Source: an uncultured Prevotella sp.
GTDB lineage: Bacteria; Bacteroidota; Bacteroidia; Bacteroidales; Bacteroidaceae
Length of the DNA: 34,589 nt
Assembly (NCBI GenBank): GCA_905373605.1
Contig: CAJPTO010000004.1
Coordinates: 1-34,589, forward strand
Reading direction: 5' to 3'
Under the pieces are notes generated by a model. That model was not told where the DNA came from. It saw nothing but the letters and a program-made list of their open reading frames with translations, and did no database searches. A program made the position numbers and the translations under genes. Position 1 is the first letter of the stretch; the number at the start of each line of letters is the position of its first letter. Of the stretch, positions 17,323-26,746 are shown in pieces.

Positions 17323-18372
17323 ATGAAACACAACTGTGTAAAGAAATATCTCATCCCGGCAGGCATCTGCCTGTTGGCGATTTTGGGCATATTGTATTAT
17401 TATTTCTTTTCGGCTATGCTCCCATCGGGCAGTGCCACCCAGTATGTTTACATCGATGCCGACGACAATATCGACTCGGTGTACGCCAAGCTGCTGCCAA
17501 TAAGCGAGCCGCAAGCCCTCAATGGCTTTCGCACATTAACCCGACACAGCTCCTACAGCGACCATGTAAAGTCGGGGCGTTATGCCATCAAACCCGGACA
17601 AGGCGCGTTTGTGGTGTTCCGACACCTTAAAAATGGCATGCAAGAGCCAGTGAACCTCACCATACCAAGCGTAAGAACGATTGAGAGATTGTCGGCCGAA
17701 GTGTGCAAACGCCTCATGATGGACAGCACACAGCTGCTCAAAGCTCTGCGCGACCCCAAAGTTTGCGCACATTATGGCTACGACACGGCCACCATACAAT
17801 GCATGTTCATCCCCAACACCTACGATGTTTATTGGAACATCTCTACCGAAAAGTTGCTCGACCGCATGCAGAAAGAGAGCAAAAACTTTTGGAATGTGGA
17901 CCGCAGTGTTAAGGCTAACGAACTGAAACTAACACCCATACAGGTTATCACACTGGCAAGCATCGTTGACGAGGAAACGGCCAACAATGCCGAAAAGCCA
18001 ATGGTGGCTGGCATGTATTACAATAGGCTGATGCTTCGCAGTGCCGAATATCCAAACGGCATGCCCCTACAAGCCGACCCAACCATCAAATATGCATGGA
18101 AACAATTCGGGCTGAAGCGCATCTACAACAAGCTCCTGTCCATCAATAGTCCGTACAACACCTATCGCAACGCAGGATTGCCTCCTGGCCCCATACGCAT
18201 TCCCAGTGTTGAAGGCATCGAAGCCGTGCTTAATCTCAAAAAGCACGACTACCTTTACATGTGTGCTAAAGAGGATTTCAGCGGTACACACAACTTCGCA
18301 AGAACCTATAACGAGCATTTGGCCAACGCCGCAAGATATGCAAAAGCACTAAACCAGAGAGGAATAAAATAG
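17323..18372 (+). CDS. mltG: Endolytic murein transglycosylase (YceG family)
   Basis: MltG cleaves nascent peptidoglycan strands in the periplasm and is thought to end glycan chain growth. The 349-residue protein has one N-terminal membrane anchor (residues about 9-31, PAGICLLAILGILYYYFF) and the YceG catalytic region: ASIVDEETA with Glu218 matching the catalytic Glu of the family, MVAGMYYNRL, LQADPTIKYA, SPYNTY and GLPPGPIRIPS. The length is typical. It is read from its own promoter, divergent from the HAD phosphatase. The nearest hairpin with a T-run begins about 190 nt after the stop. Confidence 0.94.
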   Translation: MKHNCVKKYLIPAGICLLAILGILYYYFFSAMLPSGSATQYVYIDADDNIDSVYAKLLPISEPQALNGFRTLTRHSSYSDHVKSGRYAIKPGQGAFVVFRHLKNGMQEPVNLTIPSVRTIERLSAEVCKRLMMDSTQLLKALRDPKVCAHYGYDTATIQCMFIPNTYDVYWNISTEKLLDRMQKESKNFWNVDRSVKANELKLTPIQVITLASIVDEETANNAEKPMVAGMYYNRLMLRSAEYPNGMPLQADPTIKYAWKQFGLKRIYNKLLSINSPYNTYRNAGLPPGPIRIPSVEGIEAVLNLKKHDYLYMCAKEDFSGTHNFARTYNEHLANAARYAKALNQRGIK

Positions 18373-18558
18373 AAAAACGGTGGGTTCCGTAACGCATTCG
18401 CGCCGCATTTGCAACATTCCGCAACACCAACTGCGCCCTACCCTAGTGCCCTAGCCCTTGGCTGCCATGATATTTTAAACAGAAATGGCTTGGGCAAACT
18501 GCTCTTACAAGAAAAGGCACGCACCAAACCTGCCGTGGCATATCGTCTTTGCTGAAGC

Positions 18559-18628
18559 AAAGGAGGAGGCCTTGCTGGCAAGCATGCACCTATGGTTTCC
18601 CAAATCCATTTCGTTGGCACCTCCTTTT
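18559..18628 (+). terminator. Large terminator-like hairpin downstream of mltG
   Basis: AAAGGAGG (18559-18566) and CCTCCTTT (18620-18627) form an 8-bp perfect stem followed by TTATTCTTATTTATTT. The loop is long (53 nt), so it may be more than a plain terminator. The 18373-18558 stretch before it holds no gene that I can support. Confidence 0.5.
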
Positions 18629-18667
18629 ATTCTTATTTATTTACATATTAACGTTTCTCCACGCACA

Positions 18668-19216
18668 ATTCTAGCAATAATCAAGCCCATTAAACCCACA
18701 AAACGCCGGTATTTTCCTTATTCTTCAAATGCCTTTTGTGCAAACTACGAGCAAAAACGGCGCGTTTTGCATCATTTAGCTTCGCTAGATTGTTGTCCTT
18801 GTGTGTTTTGGGGTCCGTGTTTTTGCCAACTTTCCAACCTATTTCATGTCATTCAACGCCCCTTTGTACTTCTGAAAAAATGCCGTTTTCATTGATTACC
18901 CAGCAATATGATGCATTTAGCCTAGCTAAATGCATCATATTGCTAAGCAAAGTGCCGCAAATAGGCAGGCTTTTTCATAGAAAAAGCACAGCTATATGCG
19001 GCACTTAGCATCTGTCTTGTACCAAAAATCAGCTAAACACGGCAAAAAGGCTTGTAAGATGCCACTTCTCACCCCGCTTTTACCTGCAACTACCCCATGC
19101 GAGAATGAAATATTTGCGACCAAAGGGCGAAATTCGTCGCGTGAGGGCAGCCATAATGTTAAAAAATATGCTGTTTATTTTACACATAGGTAATGTAAGC
19201 AACATTTTGATTAAGA
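18668..19216 (+). repeat. Dispersed composite intergenic element, copy 2
   Basis: Second copy of the element at 7669. ATTCTAG begins at 18668, 40 nt after a terminator-like hairpin. The conserved first box is at 18765-18795, 97 nt after the start as in the other copies. The central part has lost most 22-bp units but holds a 20-bp perfect palindrome (18902-18944) and one late unit (CATAGAAAAAGCACAGCTA then a GCGGCACTT end). The 3' box is at 19098-19185 and GATTAAG follows at 19209-19215. The first and 3' boxes are 333 nt apart, against 424 and 376 in copies 1 and 3. Confidence 0.8.
18902..18944. repeat. Perfect 20-bp inverted repeat with 3-nt loop
   Basis: The left arm AGCAATATGATGCATTTAGC (18902-18921) and right arm 18925-18944 are perfectly complementary around CTA. 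There is no T-run after it, so it is not a standard terminator. It lies where the tandem array sits in the other element copies. Confidence 0.95.
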
Positions 19217-19384
19217 AGTCGTCTTGACTTTTTCTTACTTTCCACTTACAATTCTAACCCACGATTTGTTACCTAAGAATACAGCAAAATCTCACACTGT
19301 ATGATGCTGGTACGGCTTAAGGCATAATCCCTTTTGTGTAAATGCTTATTGTTATGAAGAGCTATTGCGCCAACTAACGCGAAT

Positions 19385-19454
19385 CGGTTGACCTATTTGT
19401 AGGGTAGGGTTGCGCGCTTTAACACGCTACCTTACCCTACAAAAGGGCCAACCG
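19385..19454. repeat. Long imperfect hairpin beside repeat B
   Basis: CGGTTG (19385-19390) pairs with CAACCG (19449-19454), and TTTGTAGGGTA pairs with TACCCTACAAA inside it. The apical loop contains GCG/CGC. The hairpin overlaps the edge of the short repeat at 19447-19531. Its role is unknown; it could slow transcription coming from either side. Confidence 0.75.
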
Positions 19455-19531
19455 CTTCGCAGTAGTTGAAATAACCCCTTCTCATCGCGACAAAAGACTT
19501 CACAAAAGGAGTCGCTCCTTATCCTGAACTG
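19447..19531 (-). repeat. Short dispersed repeat B, copy on minus strand
   Basis: The minus strand here matches 34349-34435 along about 86 nt, sharing CAGTTC.GGATAA, ACTCCTTTTG.GAAGT, TCGCGATGAG, TTCAACTAC and GCGAAG. The two copies lie in opposite orientations, each beside a composite element. Confidence 0.8.
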
Positions 19532-19621
19532 GCGTATAAATGCATTATCATGTTTTCGGCATGACAATGAGCTTACAACAAGGCCTGCACTCATCGCCCT
19601 ATAAGGCCTCATAAAGATAAA

Positions 19622-19653
19622 ACCCGTTGGCAAACTTGCGCTCGCCAACGGGT
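19622..19653 (-). terminator. Terminator of the minus-strand secreted-protein operon
   Basis: ACCCGTTGGC (19622-19631) and GCCAACGGGT (19644-19653) form a 10-bp perfect stem; on the minus strand it is followed by TTTTATCTTTAT. It lies 53 nt after the stop of the 56-residue small protein. Confidence 0.8.
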
Positions 19654-19705
19654 AATAAAATACATTCTCGATTAAACTAACCGAAGTTATCCTGACTTTT
19701 TGCCT

Positions 19706-19876
19706 TTAGTAAGAAACCTTCCCCCAAGGCAGTTCTTCTATATCTTCGTCTTCTTCGTCGAAAACAATCGGCTTTGCATCTGCATCGTCTGATTGCGATC
19801 CAGAGTTACTCAGCAGAATCGCACCGTACAATGGCGTTATAATCTCCGACATTGGCTTAACATAATTCGTCTTCAT
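19706..19876 (-). CDS. 56-residue acidic small protein downstream of secreted protein
   Basis: This is a small gene: MKTNYVKPMSEIITPLYGAI at the start, a short middle LLSNSGSQSDD, and a strongly acidic stretch FDEEDEDIEELPWG before the end KVSY. It has no signal peptide. The start KTNYVKP resembles a loose group of very short Bacteroidales proteins with a K-x-Y-x-x-P start and acidic tail that are often beside large exported proteins; their role is unknown to me. It begins 15 nt after the stop of the 1173-residue secreted protein and ends 53 nt before a terminator, so the two genes almost certainly share a transcript. Confidence 0.72.
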   Translation of the reverse strand: MKTNYVKPMSEIITPLYGAILLSNSGSQSDDADAKPIVFDEEDEDIEELPWGKVSY

Positions 19877-19891
19877 AGCTAATCCCTTTCT

Positions 19892-22800
19892 TTACTGTAC
19901 TGATACCTTTACTCCATTAACAACATACACACCAGCGGCAACAGGAACCGACTTTGTTTCGTTGGCCTTCAGGTTCATCTTGGCGATGCATACGCCATTA
20001 ACACTGAACACCTCTACGCGTTGTGGTTTCTTTGCATAGAATGTAATCGCACCATTGCCAGCCGTAACTGCCAAGTCGGCATTGGCCTTAACATCATTGA
20101 TACCCGTTGTGGGATTGTTCGCGCCAAAGACAATGTCGAATGACAACATCTTTGCACCAGAAGTGCTGGTAAACGAGTAGCACGAACGGAATGGCCTTAC
20201 TTTCACTTCCTTTGGTTCTTTTGGCAAGTTGAGCGAAGAGAAGTACTTGTTGTTGGCGAAATAGAACACTTGGGTAAACTTACTTCCGCAATAGGTTCCA
20301 CGATGTTCGAACCTATACGTCGTCTCTTTGGCGTGTCCTTCAGCTATGTCACCAACTATGAAGCTCTTGTTGAGATGCTCGACAGAGGGCATTATTTCTG
20401 CTCCATACTGGAATACCACGAACGATTGTCCGTCTGCTGGCGTATAGCCCTCGTCAACTTCAATCAGGTATGGCTTGTTAGCCTCAGTGCTTTCTCCTTC
20501 GGCCGGTATGAAATGCACGTCGCCCTCAAACTTCGTAAAGTCGTAACCAGGTTTTTGTTCAGCACTAACGGTGAGACAGTTTTCTGGTTGCATCACATAA
20601 ACATCGAACGAGCATGCATCGGTAGCGCCCTTGCATATAAATTTGTTGCCTTCTACCAACTTCAAAGCGAAGGGCAACATCAGCGTGGATTTCCTCACTT
20701 GTTTGTTAGTTCCCGTCACTTCGCGTATGTAGCGTGCATAGTTGGCAGCATCCACGCGTATCTTGTAAGGCGAATAGAACGGTTGCTTGTCGGTGAGAAT
20801 GATGTTGCGCGAAGCCCTAAACGAGCCACCTTCTTCGGCATAAGCAAAGTTGTCGTCATCATGCGTGGTGTTCTTAGGCAAGAAAATCATCGCATTCTTT
20901 GCCAAGGCATTCTTCAGCGCGTTCCAAGAGTCGTTGTTGGAAGCGTATGTTCCTTCCATCTTGCTACCCATATCCACGTAAAGCAACTTGCTCATGGCAT
21001 TGGGAACATCAGCCCCACCTGCTGCGATGGCAGCTTCGAGCTTTCCTTTTACCTCTTCTATCGAACTGTATCCAAGATTGCCTTTATCATCTGTAGACGA
21101 GATCTCGACACCATAGAACGACCCTGTTTCCTCATCGCCATAGAAAGAGTTGTCGTAAACTTTCTTGAAAGTAACGCTCGGCGTATAGGTACGGGCCTCC
21201 AAGTGGATCTCCATGTTGTAGTAAGCATAGTAACGATGCTGCGTAGCCGTGGTTGGCGCAATGTTGTATCGCGTCTCATCGGTTGTGAACACGTATGCAT
21301 TGGTTTGGTAATCTTTGTTCTCTTCCAGCGGAGTAATCACGACATTGGAGAACTCTCCACCACCAGCAGCGTAGGCTTCTAGCGTAAATGGGTACTCCTG
21401 TAGCGACGTGGCCGTGTTGAGTTTGCTCACTTCATCGGCATTATTAAATTTAAATGCAGTCTTTCCAGCTATTGCGACATACACTTTAGCCTTGTAATCG
21501 TGGTTGGCAGCCTCCTGAGGTTGGCTGTAAATGTTGTTGTTCGTCAAGCCAAAGAGGTTGTAATAATCCGACTTCACATAGCTATAGCGAGAATTTCCAT
21601 TGGTCGATCCATCGAAATAGGTGTTGTCGGCATAATTACTCTTGAGGTTTTCGAAGGTGAAATTACAAGGTGTGTTGAGCCATTCGCGCGGAATGGTGAA
21701 GTAGAACTTGCCACCTCCAACGGTGAAATCGTTAGATACGAATTCTCTTAACACTTTGGCTTCACCATGATTGCAAATAAGCTCCATGCGATTGATGTAT
21801 GGGTCAAGGGATTCAATCTGCAATTCAATATTCACCAAGCCTGAGCCGCCTTCAACTTCAAGCTTAATGGCATCGTTGTTCAGGCCGTCAATCTCTACTG
21901 TGCCTTCTTCGGTGACGTCAATCGTTCTGGCTCTCTCACCGTTTGCCTCGTAAACTTTCAAAGTGTAGCCTGCAGAAGCATCTCTAACTTTAGCCACAAC
22001 GTCAGCGTTGTATTCATCGAAGCTTACAGGTTCGTTTGGTGGGTTGCCAATCATCCACAAGCTGGTATAGCGAATCTTTATGGAGCCATTCTCTATCTCG
22101 AACGCACCTGGAGCTACTCCGCTTACTGTTAACTCGTTATTTTCCGTAACTGAAAGGTAGGCGTGCGTGTCAACAGAATAGATATGTCCGTCACCATTAA
22201 TCCTCCATCCTTGTTTCTTTAAGTCAAACTGGCCATTGTCTTGCAGGTAATATGTTGTGCCATCATACACGTAGGTAATGTAGAAATAATCTCCTCCCTG
22301 CTCGCCATTGGGCTGATAGTTTATCTTTGCAGCCGTGATGCGATAATACAACGGCACAGTGTTTTGCATCTGGTCGTAGGCAGAAACAGGCGTTTCGGCG
22401 AAATAAGTCTGCCCTGGTTCGATTTGGAAGTAGTTCTTCTGCCCAACACGAACCGCCTTGATGGTGTTGTTTCCAGCTGCGGAACCAGCTGTACGCGCAT
22501 CCAAAGCCAGGGTTTCGTCTACGCTAGCCTTCTCGTAGAACAAGCACGAAGCCATCTGATCCTTCACATTGGTGTAGATATAACTTTGGCGTGTAACATT
22601 GGTGTATTTGTTTTGCTTGATAAGTCCCACGTCTACTTTGCCCGTTGCAAATGGACATCTAGCAACACTTACGCCCGTTTCACTTGTCGTTTGAGGTGCT
22701 AGTGAAACATAGAAAGGTGCTTCGGGGGTGAAGTACAGCTCAACATGCTTCATCGTTGCGCCCACGAATGCGTTTCCTTGATGGCCATTGGTGCCGTTAG

Positions 22801-23413
22801 ACAATTTGAAATAAAGGATGTTTACCACATCATCAAACTGCCCAATTGTGCGTTCAACGACATATTCCGTGTTGTGAACGCCTTTTCCAAGGTTTTTGAA
22901 ATAACCAGTCTTGAACGTGAACGCGGAATTTGTCTCGCCAAAGTACATGTTGTATTTGTGATTAACAACCAGATTATTTTTCCCACCGAACTTCAACACG
23001 TTGTTTTGCACAATAATCTTATAGCCAGTAAACCTGTAGCCCCTAGGCAAAGCAAGGGTCAGAAGTCCGTCGTGTTGCTTTCCGCCCGTTATAATTATGC
23101 CTTTATTCTTACCAACATTATAAAGGTTGTTGGCGTGTACGGCCAATTGCCCATTGGAAGAGAGGTTGGAATAATCGGCAGAGGTCATCGTCAAAGGCAA
23201 TTGGTAGTGTTTCCAAGTGGCAAATCCGCCACCTGCAAAACCCAATTCGGTGTTTCCACCACCATAAACCGTTTGCGAACAAATCATGCTACCCGTATTC
23301 TCGCTCACGATAACGTTTTGCGCTTTGCCCTGAACAAAGCCGAAAAACACACCGAGCAAGAGCGCGACAATAAAGCTGCCGCCTGTTTTGGCGTGTAAAA
23401 ACATTCTTCTCAT
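19892..23413 (-). CDS. Large secreted protein with type IX secretion-like C-terminal domain
   Basis: The 1173-residue protein has an N-terminal signal peptide (hydrophobic SFIVALLLGVFFGFV, cleavage near residue 32 after GKAQ). The last 70 or so residues (GINDVKANADLAV ... VEVFSVNGVCIAKM ... AAGVYVVNGVKVSVQ) look like the beta-rich sorting tail of type IX secretion substrates, which are exported through the outer membrane and anchored on or released from the surface. The body between is rich in Tyr, Asn, Gly and Thr, consistent with beta-structure, but I recognise no enzyme domain or catalytic motif. It may be an adhesin or surface-layer type protein. The spacer upstream is long, and the 56-residue gene follows in the same operon. 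Confidence 0.8.
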   Translation of the reverse strand: MRRMFLHAKTGGSFIVALLLGVFFGFVQGKAQNVIVSENTGSMICSQTVYGGGNTELGFAGGGFATWKHYQLPLTMTSADYSNLSSNGQLAVHANNLYNVGKNKGIIITGGKQHDGLLTLALPRGYRFTGYKIIVQNNVLKFGGKNNLVVNHKYNMYFGETNSAFTFKTGYFKNLGKGVHNTEYVVERTIGQFDDVVNILYFKLSNGTNGHQGNAFVGATMKHVELYFTPEAPFYVSLAPQTTSETGVSVARCPFATGKVDVGLIKQNKYTNVTRQSYIYTNVKDQMASCLFYEKASVDETLALDARTAGSAAGNNTIKAVRVGQKNYFQIEPGQTYFAETPVSAYDQMQNTVPLYYRITAAKINYQPNGEQGGDYFYITYVYDGTTYYLQDNGQFDLKKQGWRINGDGHIYSVDTHAYLSVTENNELTVSGVAPGAFEIENGSIKIRYTSLWMIGNPPNEPVSFDEYNADVVAKVRDASAGYTLKVYEANGERARTIDVTEEGTVEIDGLNNDAIKLEVEGGSGLVNIELQIESLDPYINRMELICNHGEAKVLREFVSNDFTVGGGKFYFTIPREWLNTPCNFTFENLKSNYADNTYFDGSTNGNSRYSYVKSDYYNLFGLTNNNIYSQPQEAANHDYKAKVYVAIAGKTAFKFNNADEVSKLNTATSLQEYPFTLEAYAAGGGEFSNVVITPLEENKDYQTNAYVFTTDETRYNIAPTTATQHRYYAYYNMEIHLEARTYTPSVTFKKVYDNSFYGDEETGSFYGVEISSTDDKGNLGYSSIEEVKGKLEAAIAAGGADVPNAMSKLLYVDMGSKMEGTYASNNDSWNALKNALAKNAMIFLPKNTTHDDDNFAYAEEGGSFRASRNIILTDKQPFYSPYKIRVDAANYARYIREVTGTNKQVRKSTLMLPFALKLVEGNKFICKGATDACSFDVYVMQPENCLTVSAEQKPGYDFTKFEGDVHFIPAEGESTEANKPYLIEVDEGYTPADGQSFVVFQYGAEIMPSVEHLNKSFIVGDIAEGHAKETTYRFEHRGTYCGSKFTQVFYFANNKYFSSLNLPKEPKEVKVRPFRSCYSFTSTSGAKMLSFDIVFGANNPTTGINDVKANADLAVTAGNGAITFYAKKPQRVEVFSVNGVCIAKMNLKANETKSVPVAAGVYVVNGVKVSVQ

Positions 23414-24206
23414 AATACTCGTTTTTTAATAATACTTATAGATAGATATTCTTATAATATACACACAAGGGTGTCTACACGCCATATTGACCAAAGTTGG
23501 AAAAAGGCGTGCATTGCAGGCAGAGTAACGATTGACTACAATACGTTACCTGCGCGATGAAATAAAATAATAATCTCACACATACACATAACTCCTTTAC
23601 TTTTTAGCGTTCCTTTTTTACTATAACTATAATGGTAACAAAGCCTTCACTAGCGGCCTATCATCTAAAAATGACCTTCATTAGGTTGCATAAAGCTTCT
23701 GAATACTACTGCTGAATACCTTCAGGGCCATAATGTTTTCATTAACTTCAACACGTTGAAAGCAACCATTCAACTTCTTGCGATGATTGTCTATTTGTTT
23801 AAACAGAACCTCTCACGCAATGTTGTGCAATCACTTTGTTCACGTTTATTCGACCACAAAAATAGACCTAATATTTGAATTTCAAGAAATAACGGCAACG
23901 CAAAAAGGAGCAAAACGATAAAAACATGGCGCAAAAAGGCGCAAATTACCCAAATTAGGCCATCGTTTTCGCTTTTTATTGGCTTCTTAACACAAAAAAA
24001 TCAAAGCTTAACAAATTATTGTTGCCGTCTGACAGAAGTGGATTTTGAAAGCGATAGGGGCATCATAAGCAAATAAAAAAGCTGGCCGTCAAACTTCTTT
24101 GGGGCAGGATTAAGAAAGAAATGATGGCTTACAATCTCACAATAGCCACTCTTTCAACATTTCTTCCCACGCAATGCAATTTTTATTGCGGCTTTGCGTT
24201 ATACCC
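23414..24206. other. Long divergent intergenic region
   Basis: About 790 nt lies between the divergent secreted-protein and TonB-receptor genes. I see candidate promoters for the minus strand (below) but no convincing TAnnTTTG box in front of the TonB receptor, no hairpin with a T-run and no RNA gene. The 24174-24206 part is open in the receptor frame but reads as non-signal sequence. Confidence 0.5.
23857..23885 (-). promoter_or_regulatory. Candidate promoter for the secreted protein gene
   Basis: On the minus strand TATTTTTG (23864-23857) is an exact -7 match with TTG at 23885-23883, 18 nt upstream. This would give a leader of over 430 nt. A closer near-match (CAACTTTG, minus strand of 23492-23499) would give about 70 nt instead; the sequence does not decide. 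Confidence 0.4.
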
Positions 24207-26591
24207 ATGATGAACCGTTACATTATTTTGATTAGTGCCATTGTGCTAACGCTTTTGCCTTCAACGATGAAAGCGCAGACGTTTACATTGCAAGGGCGTG
24301 TCACCGATGAGAAACTCTCGCCCATTGAGCTTGCCACGGTCTCGGTGTTGAGCCAAGGCAAGGTGGCGTTTACTTCATTGAAGGGCGAGTATAGCCTCAC
24401 TTTACACTCCGCCGACTCGGTGGTGGTGAGGTTTTCCATGATTGGATACAAAACAAAAACGCGCGTTTTGAGAAACCCACGAGGCAAACAGACCCTCCAA
24501 GTGGTGTTGCACGAGGGCGACAACACGCTTGGTGAGGTAAACATTACCGAGTTGCGCAGGCAAACAGGACAAACACAAGAATTAAAAAAGGACGCAAACA
24601 AACTTGCACCAACAGCCAGCGGCAACGCCATTGAAGAGCTGATACAGGCACAAGCGGGCGTTTCTACACATAACGAACTGTCTTCTCAGTATAATGTTCG
24701 CGGCGGAGCATTCGACGAAAACAGCGTATATATAAATAATGTGGAAGTGTATCGTCCTTTCCTTGTGCGCAGTGGACAACAAGAAGGGCTGTCGGTTATC
24801 AACCCAGATCTTGTTGAGAAGATTGGTTTTTCCACGGGAGGTTACGCCGCTAAGTATGGCGACAAGATGTCTTCTGCATTAGACATCACCTATAAACGCC
24901 CCACACGGTTCGAGAGTTCGCTGTCGTTGAGCCTGCTTGGGGGGTCGGCTTACGTGGCATTGGGCAGCAAAACCTTTTCGTGGAGCAATGCCATCAGATA
25001 CAAAACCACGAAATATCTGCTTGGCTCGCTCGAGACAAAGGGTGAATACAGCCCCAATTTCTTGGACTATCAAACATACCTTAGCTACATCCCCAACAAG
25101 CGTTGGGAGGTAGACTTCATAGGAAACATATCCAGCAACCACTTCAATTTCACACCTACCGACCGCGAAACGAAGTTCGGCACAATGCAAAACGTTCGGT
25201 CGTTCAGGGTTTATTTCGATGGTCAAGAGAAAGACTTGTTCCGCACTTTTTTCGGTTCAATGAGCTTGAAACGCCATTTTGGCGATGCCACATCGCTCGC
25301 TTTGGTTGCCTCGGCCTTCCAAACCAAAGAGAAAGAAACCTACGACATACAAGGCCAATACTGGCTTACGCAAACCGAAACGAGCGAGAACCTCGGTGTT
25401 GGCACTTACTTTCAGCACGCCAGAAACTTTCTTCAGGCGCGTGTTACAAGCCTAAAGCTGGTGTTTGCCCACAAATCGAAACAACATGAGGTGGAAACCG
25501 GCGTTACACTGAAACGCGAACACATTGAAGAACGCAGCCACGAGTACGAGATGCGCGACTCAAGCGGCTACAGCATCCCACATACAGGCCGCGACTTACA
25601 GCTCATCTATTCGCTAAGGGCGCGAAACAAGCTCGATGCAAGCCGTGTAGAAGCATACGCACAAGACACTTATCGCTTCGGCGGAAAGAATGAAAACACC
25701 CGTTTCACCCTCAATTACGGCATCCGTCTTAGCCATTGGGGCTTTAATAAGGAAACGATTGTTAGCCCACGACTATCATTGGGCATCGTTCCGGCATTCA
25801 ACACAAACGTCACTTTCCGCCTTGCGGCCGGACTTTATTACCAAGCGCCCTTCTTTAAAGAACTTCGCGACACCACAACGGTGAACAACGAGACACGTGC
25901 CACGCTCAACGAGAAGATAAAAAGCCAACGCTCGGTGCACCTCATTGGGGCAATAGACTATCGCTTTAACGTTTCGGGACGTCCCTTTAAGCTTACGGGC
26001 GAGCTGTATTATAAGGCCTTGAGCAACCTTGTTCCTTACAGCGTGAACAACGTTAAGGTGGTGTATTATGGCGATAACCTCAGCAATGGCCATGCGGCAG
26101 GAATAGATTTGAAGCTGTATGGCGAGTTTGTGCCTGGCACCGACTCGTGGATTAGCCTGTCATTGATGGACACGCGCATGAACCTTAACGGCAAACATCT
26201 TCCCCTTCCCACCGACCAACGCTACTCGGTAAACATGTTTTTCACCGATTATTTCCCCGGAACCGACCGCTGGAAGATGTCGTTGAAGCTGGCTTTTGCT
26301 GATGGCTTGCCTTTCTCTGCCCCACACAGACAGCTGGAGAGCCACTCTTTCAGGGCACCAGCCTACAAACGAGCCGACATTGGCATGAGCTATCGCCTGC
26401 TGAACAACGAGCATCGGGACAAAAAGTCGCCCTTTAGAAACGTGTGGTTGGGCGTAGACTGCCTCAACCTCTTCGGCATTAACAACGTGAACAGCTACTT
26501 TTGGATAACAGATGTAACCAATCAACAATACGCCGTACCCAATTATCTAACGGGAAGGCTGGTAAACGTGCGCGCTCTTTTCGAGTTCTAA
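24207..26591 (+). CDS. TonB-dependent outer membrane receptor with carboxypeptidase-like domain
   Basis: The mature protein of about 770 residues follows a signal peptide (MMNRYIILISAIVLTLLPST then MKAQ). An N-terminal carboxypeptidase-regulatory-like domain (LQGRVTDEKLSPIELATVSV) is followed by the plug (SSQYNVRGGAFDENSVYINNV) and a beta-barrel ending in VRALFEF with the C-terminal aromatic residue needed for barrel insertion. It takes up an unknown ligand across the outer membrane using TonB energy. There is no SusD partner or transport ATPase beside it, so it works alone or with distant genes. The start at 24207 (or 24210) is chosen over ATG 24174 because it puts the hydrophobic segment at the N-terminus. 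Confidence 0.9.
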   Translation: MMNRYIILISAIVLTLLPSTMKAQTFTLQGRVTDEKLSPIELATVSVLSQGKVAFTSLKGEYSLTLHSADSVVVRFSMIGYKTKTRVLRNPRGKQTLQVVLHEGDNTLGEVNITELRRQTGQTQELKKDANKLAPTASGNAIEELIQAQAGVSTHNELSSQYNVRGGAFDENSVYINNVEVYRPFLVRSGQQEGLSVINPDLVEKIGFSTGGYAAKYGDKMSSALDITYKRPTRFESSLSLSLLGGSAYVALGSKTFSWSNAIRYKTTKYLLGSLETKGEYSPNFLDYQTYLSYIPNKRWEVDFIGNISSNHFNFTPTDRETKFGTMQNVRSFRVYFDGQEKDLFRTFFGSMSLKRHFGDATSLALVASAFQTKEKETYDIQGQYWLTQTETSENLGVGTYFQHARNFLQARVTSLKLVFAHKSKQHEVETGVTLKREHIEERSHEYEMRDSSGYSIPHTGRDLQLIYSLRARNKLDASRVEAYAQDTYRFGGKNENTRFTLNYGIRLSHWGFNKETIVSPRLSLGIVPAFNTNVTFRLAAGLYYQAPFFKELRDTTTVNNETRATLNEKIKSQRSVHLIGAIDYRFNVSGRPFKLTGELYYKALSNLVPYSVNNVKVVYYGDNLSNGHAAGIDLKLYGEFVPGTDSWISLSLMDTRMNLNGKHLPLPTDQRYSVNMFFTDYFPGTDRWKMSLKLAFADGLPFSAPHRQLESHSFRAPAYKRADIGMSYRLLNNEHRDKKSPFRNVWLGVDCLNLFGINNVNSYFWITDVTNQQYAVPNYLTGRLVNVRALFEF

Positions 26592-26701
26592 CCGTTGTTG
26601 GGAAGCGTAATAGCATGTCGCACAAGCGGAAAATGTACCCATCAAAGCACGCCGAACACAACAAAAGGGGCATAAAATTAGATTATTACGTGCATTTTGT
26701 C

Positions 26702-26709
26702 TAACTTTG
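26702..26709 (+). promoter_or_regulatory. -7 promoter box for the carboxylase operon
   Basis: TAACTTTG followed by CAG matches the consensus exactly, 38 nt before the carboxylase start. No good -33 box was seen. Confidence 0.6.
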
Positions 26710-26746
26710 CAGATATTTTGAGAATAAGGAAACAATTAAATAACTT

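Noticed and set aside
18485..19193. Open frames in the second spacer (e.g. 18485-18895, 18736-19008, 18996-19193)
   Set aside because: They overlap the composite repeat, are not preserved in copies 1 and 3, and show no domain or typical codon pattern.
20270..21382. 370-residue plus-strand frame inside the large secreted protein
   Set aside because: Antisense shadow; the minus-strand frame has a signal peptide and sorting tail.
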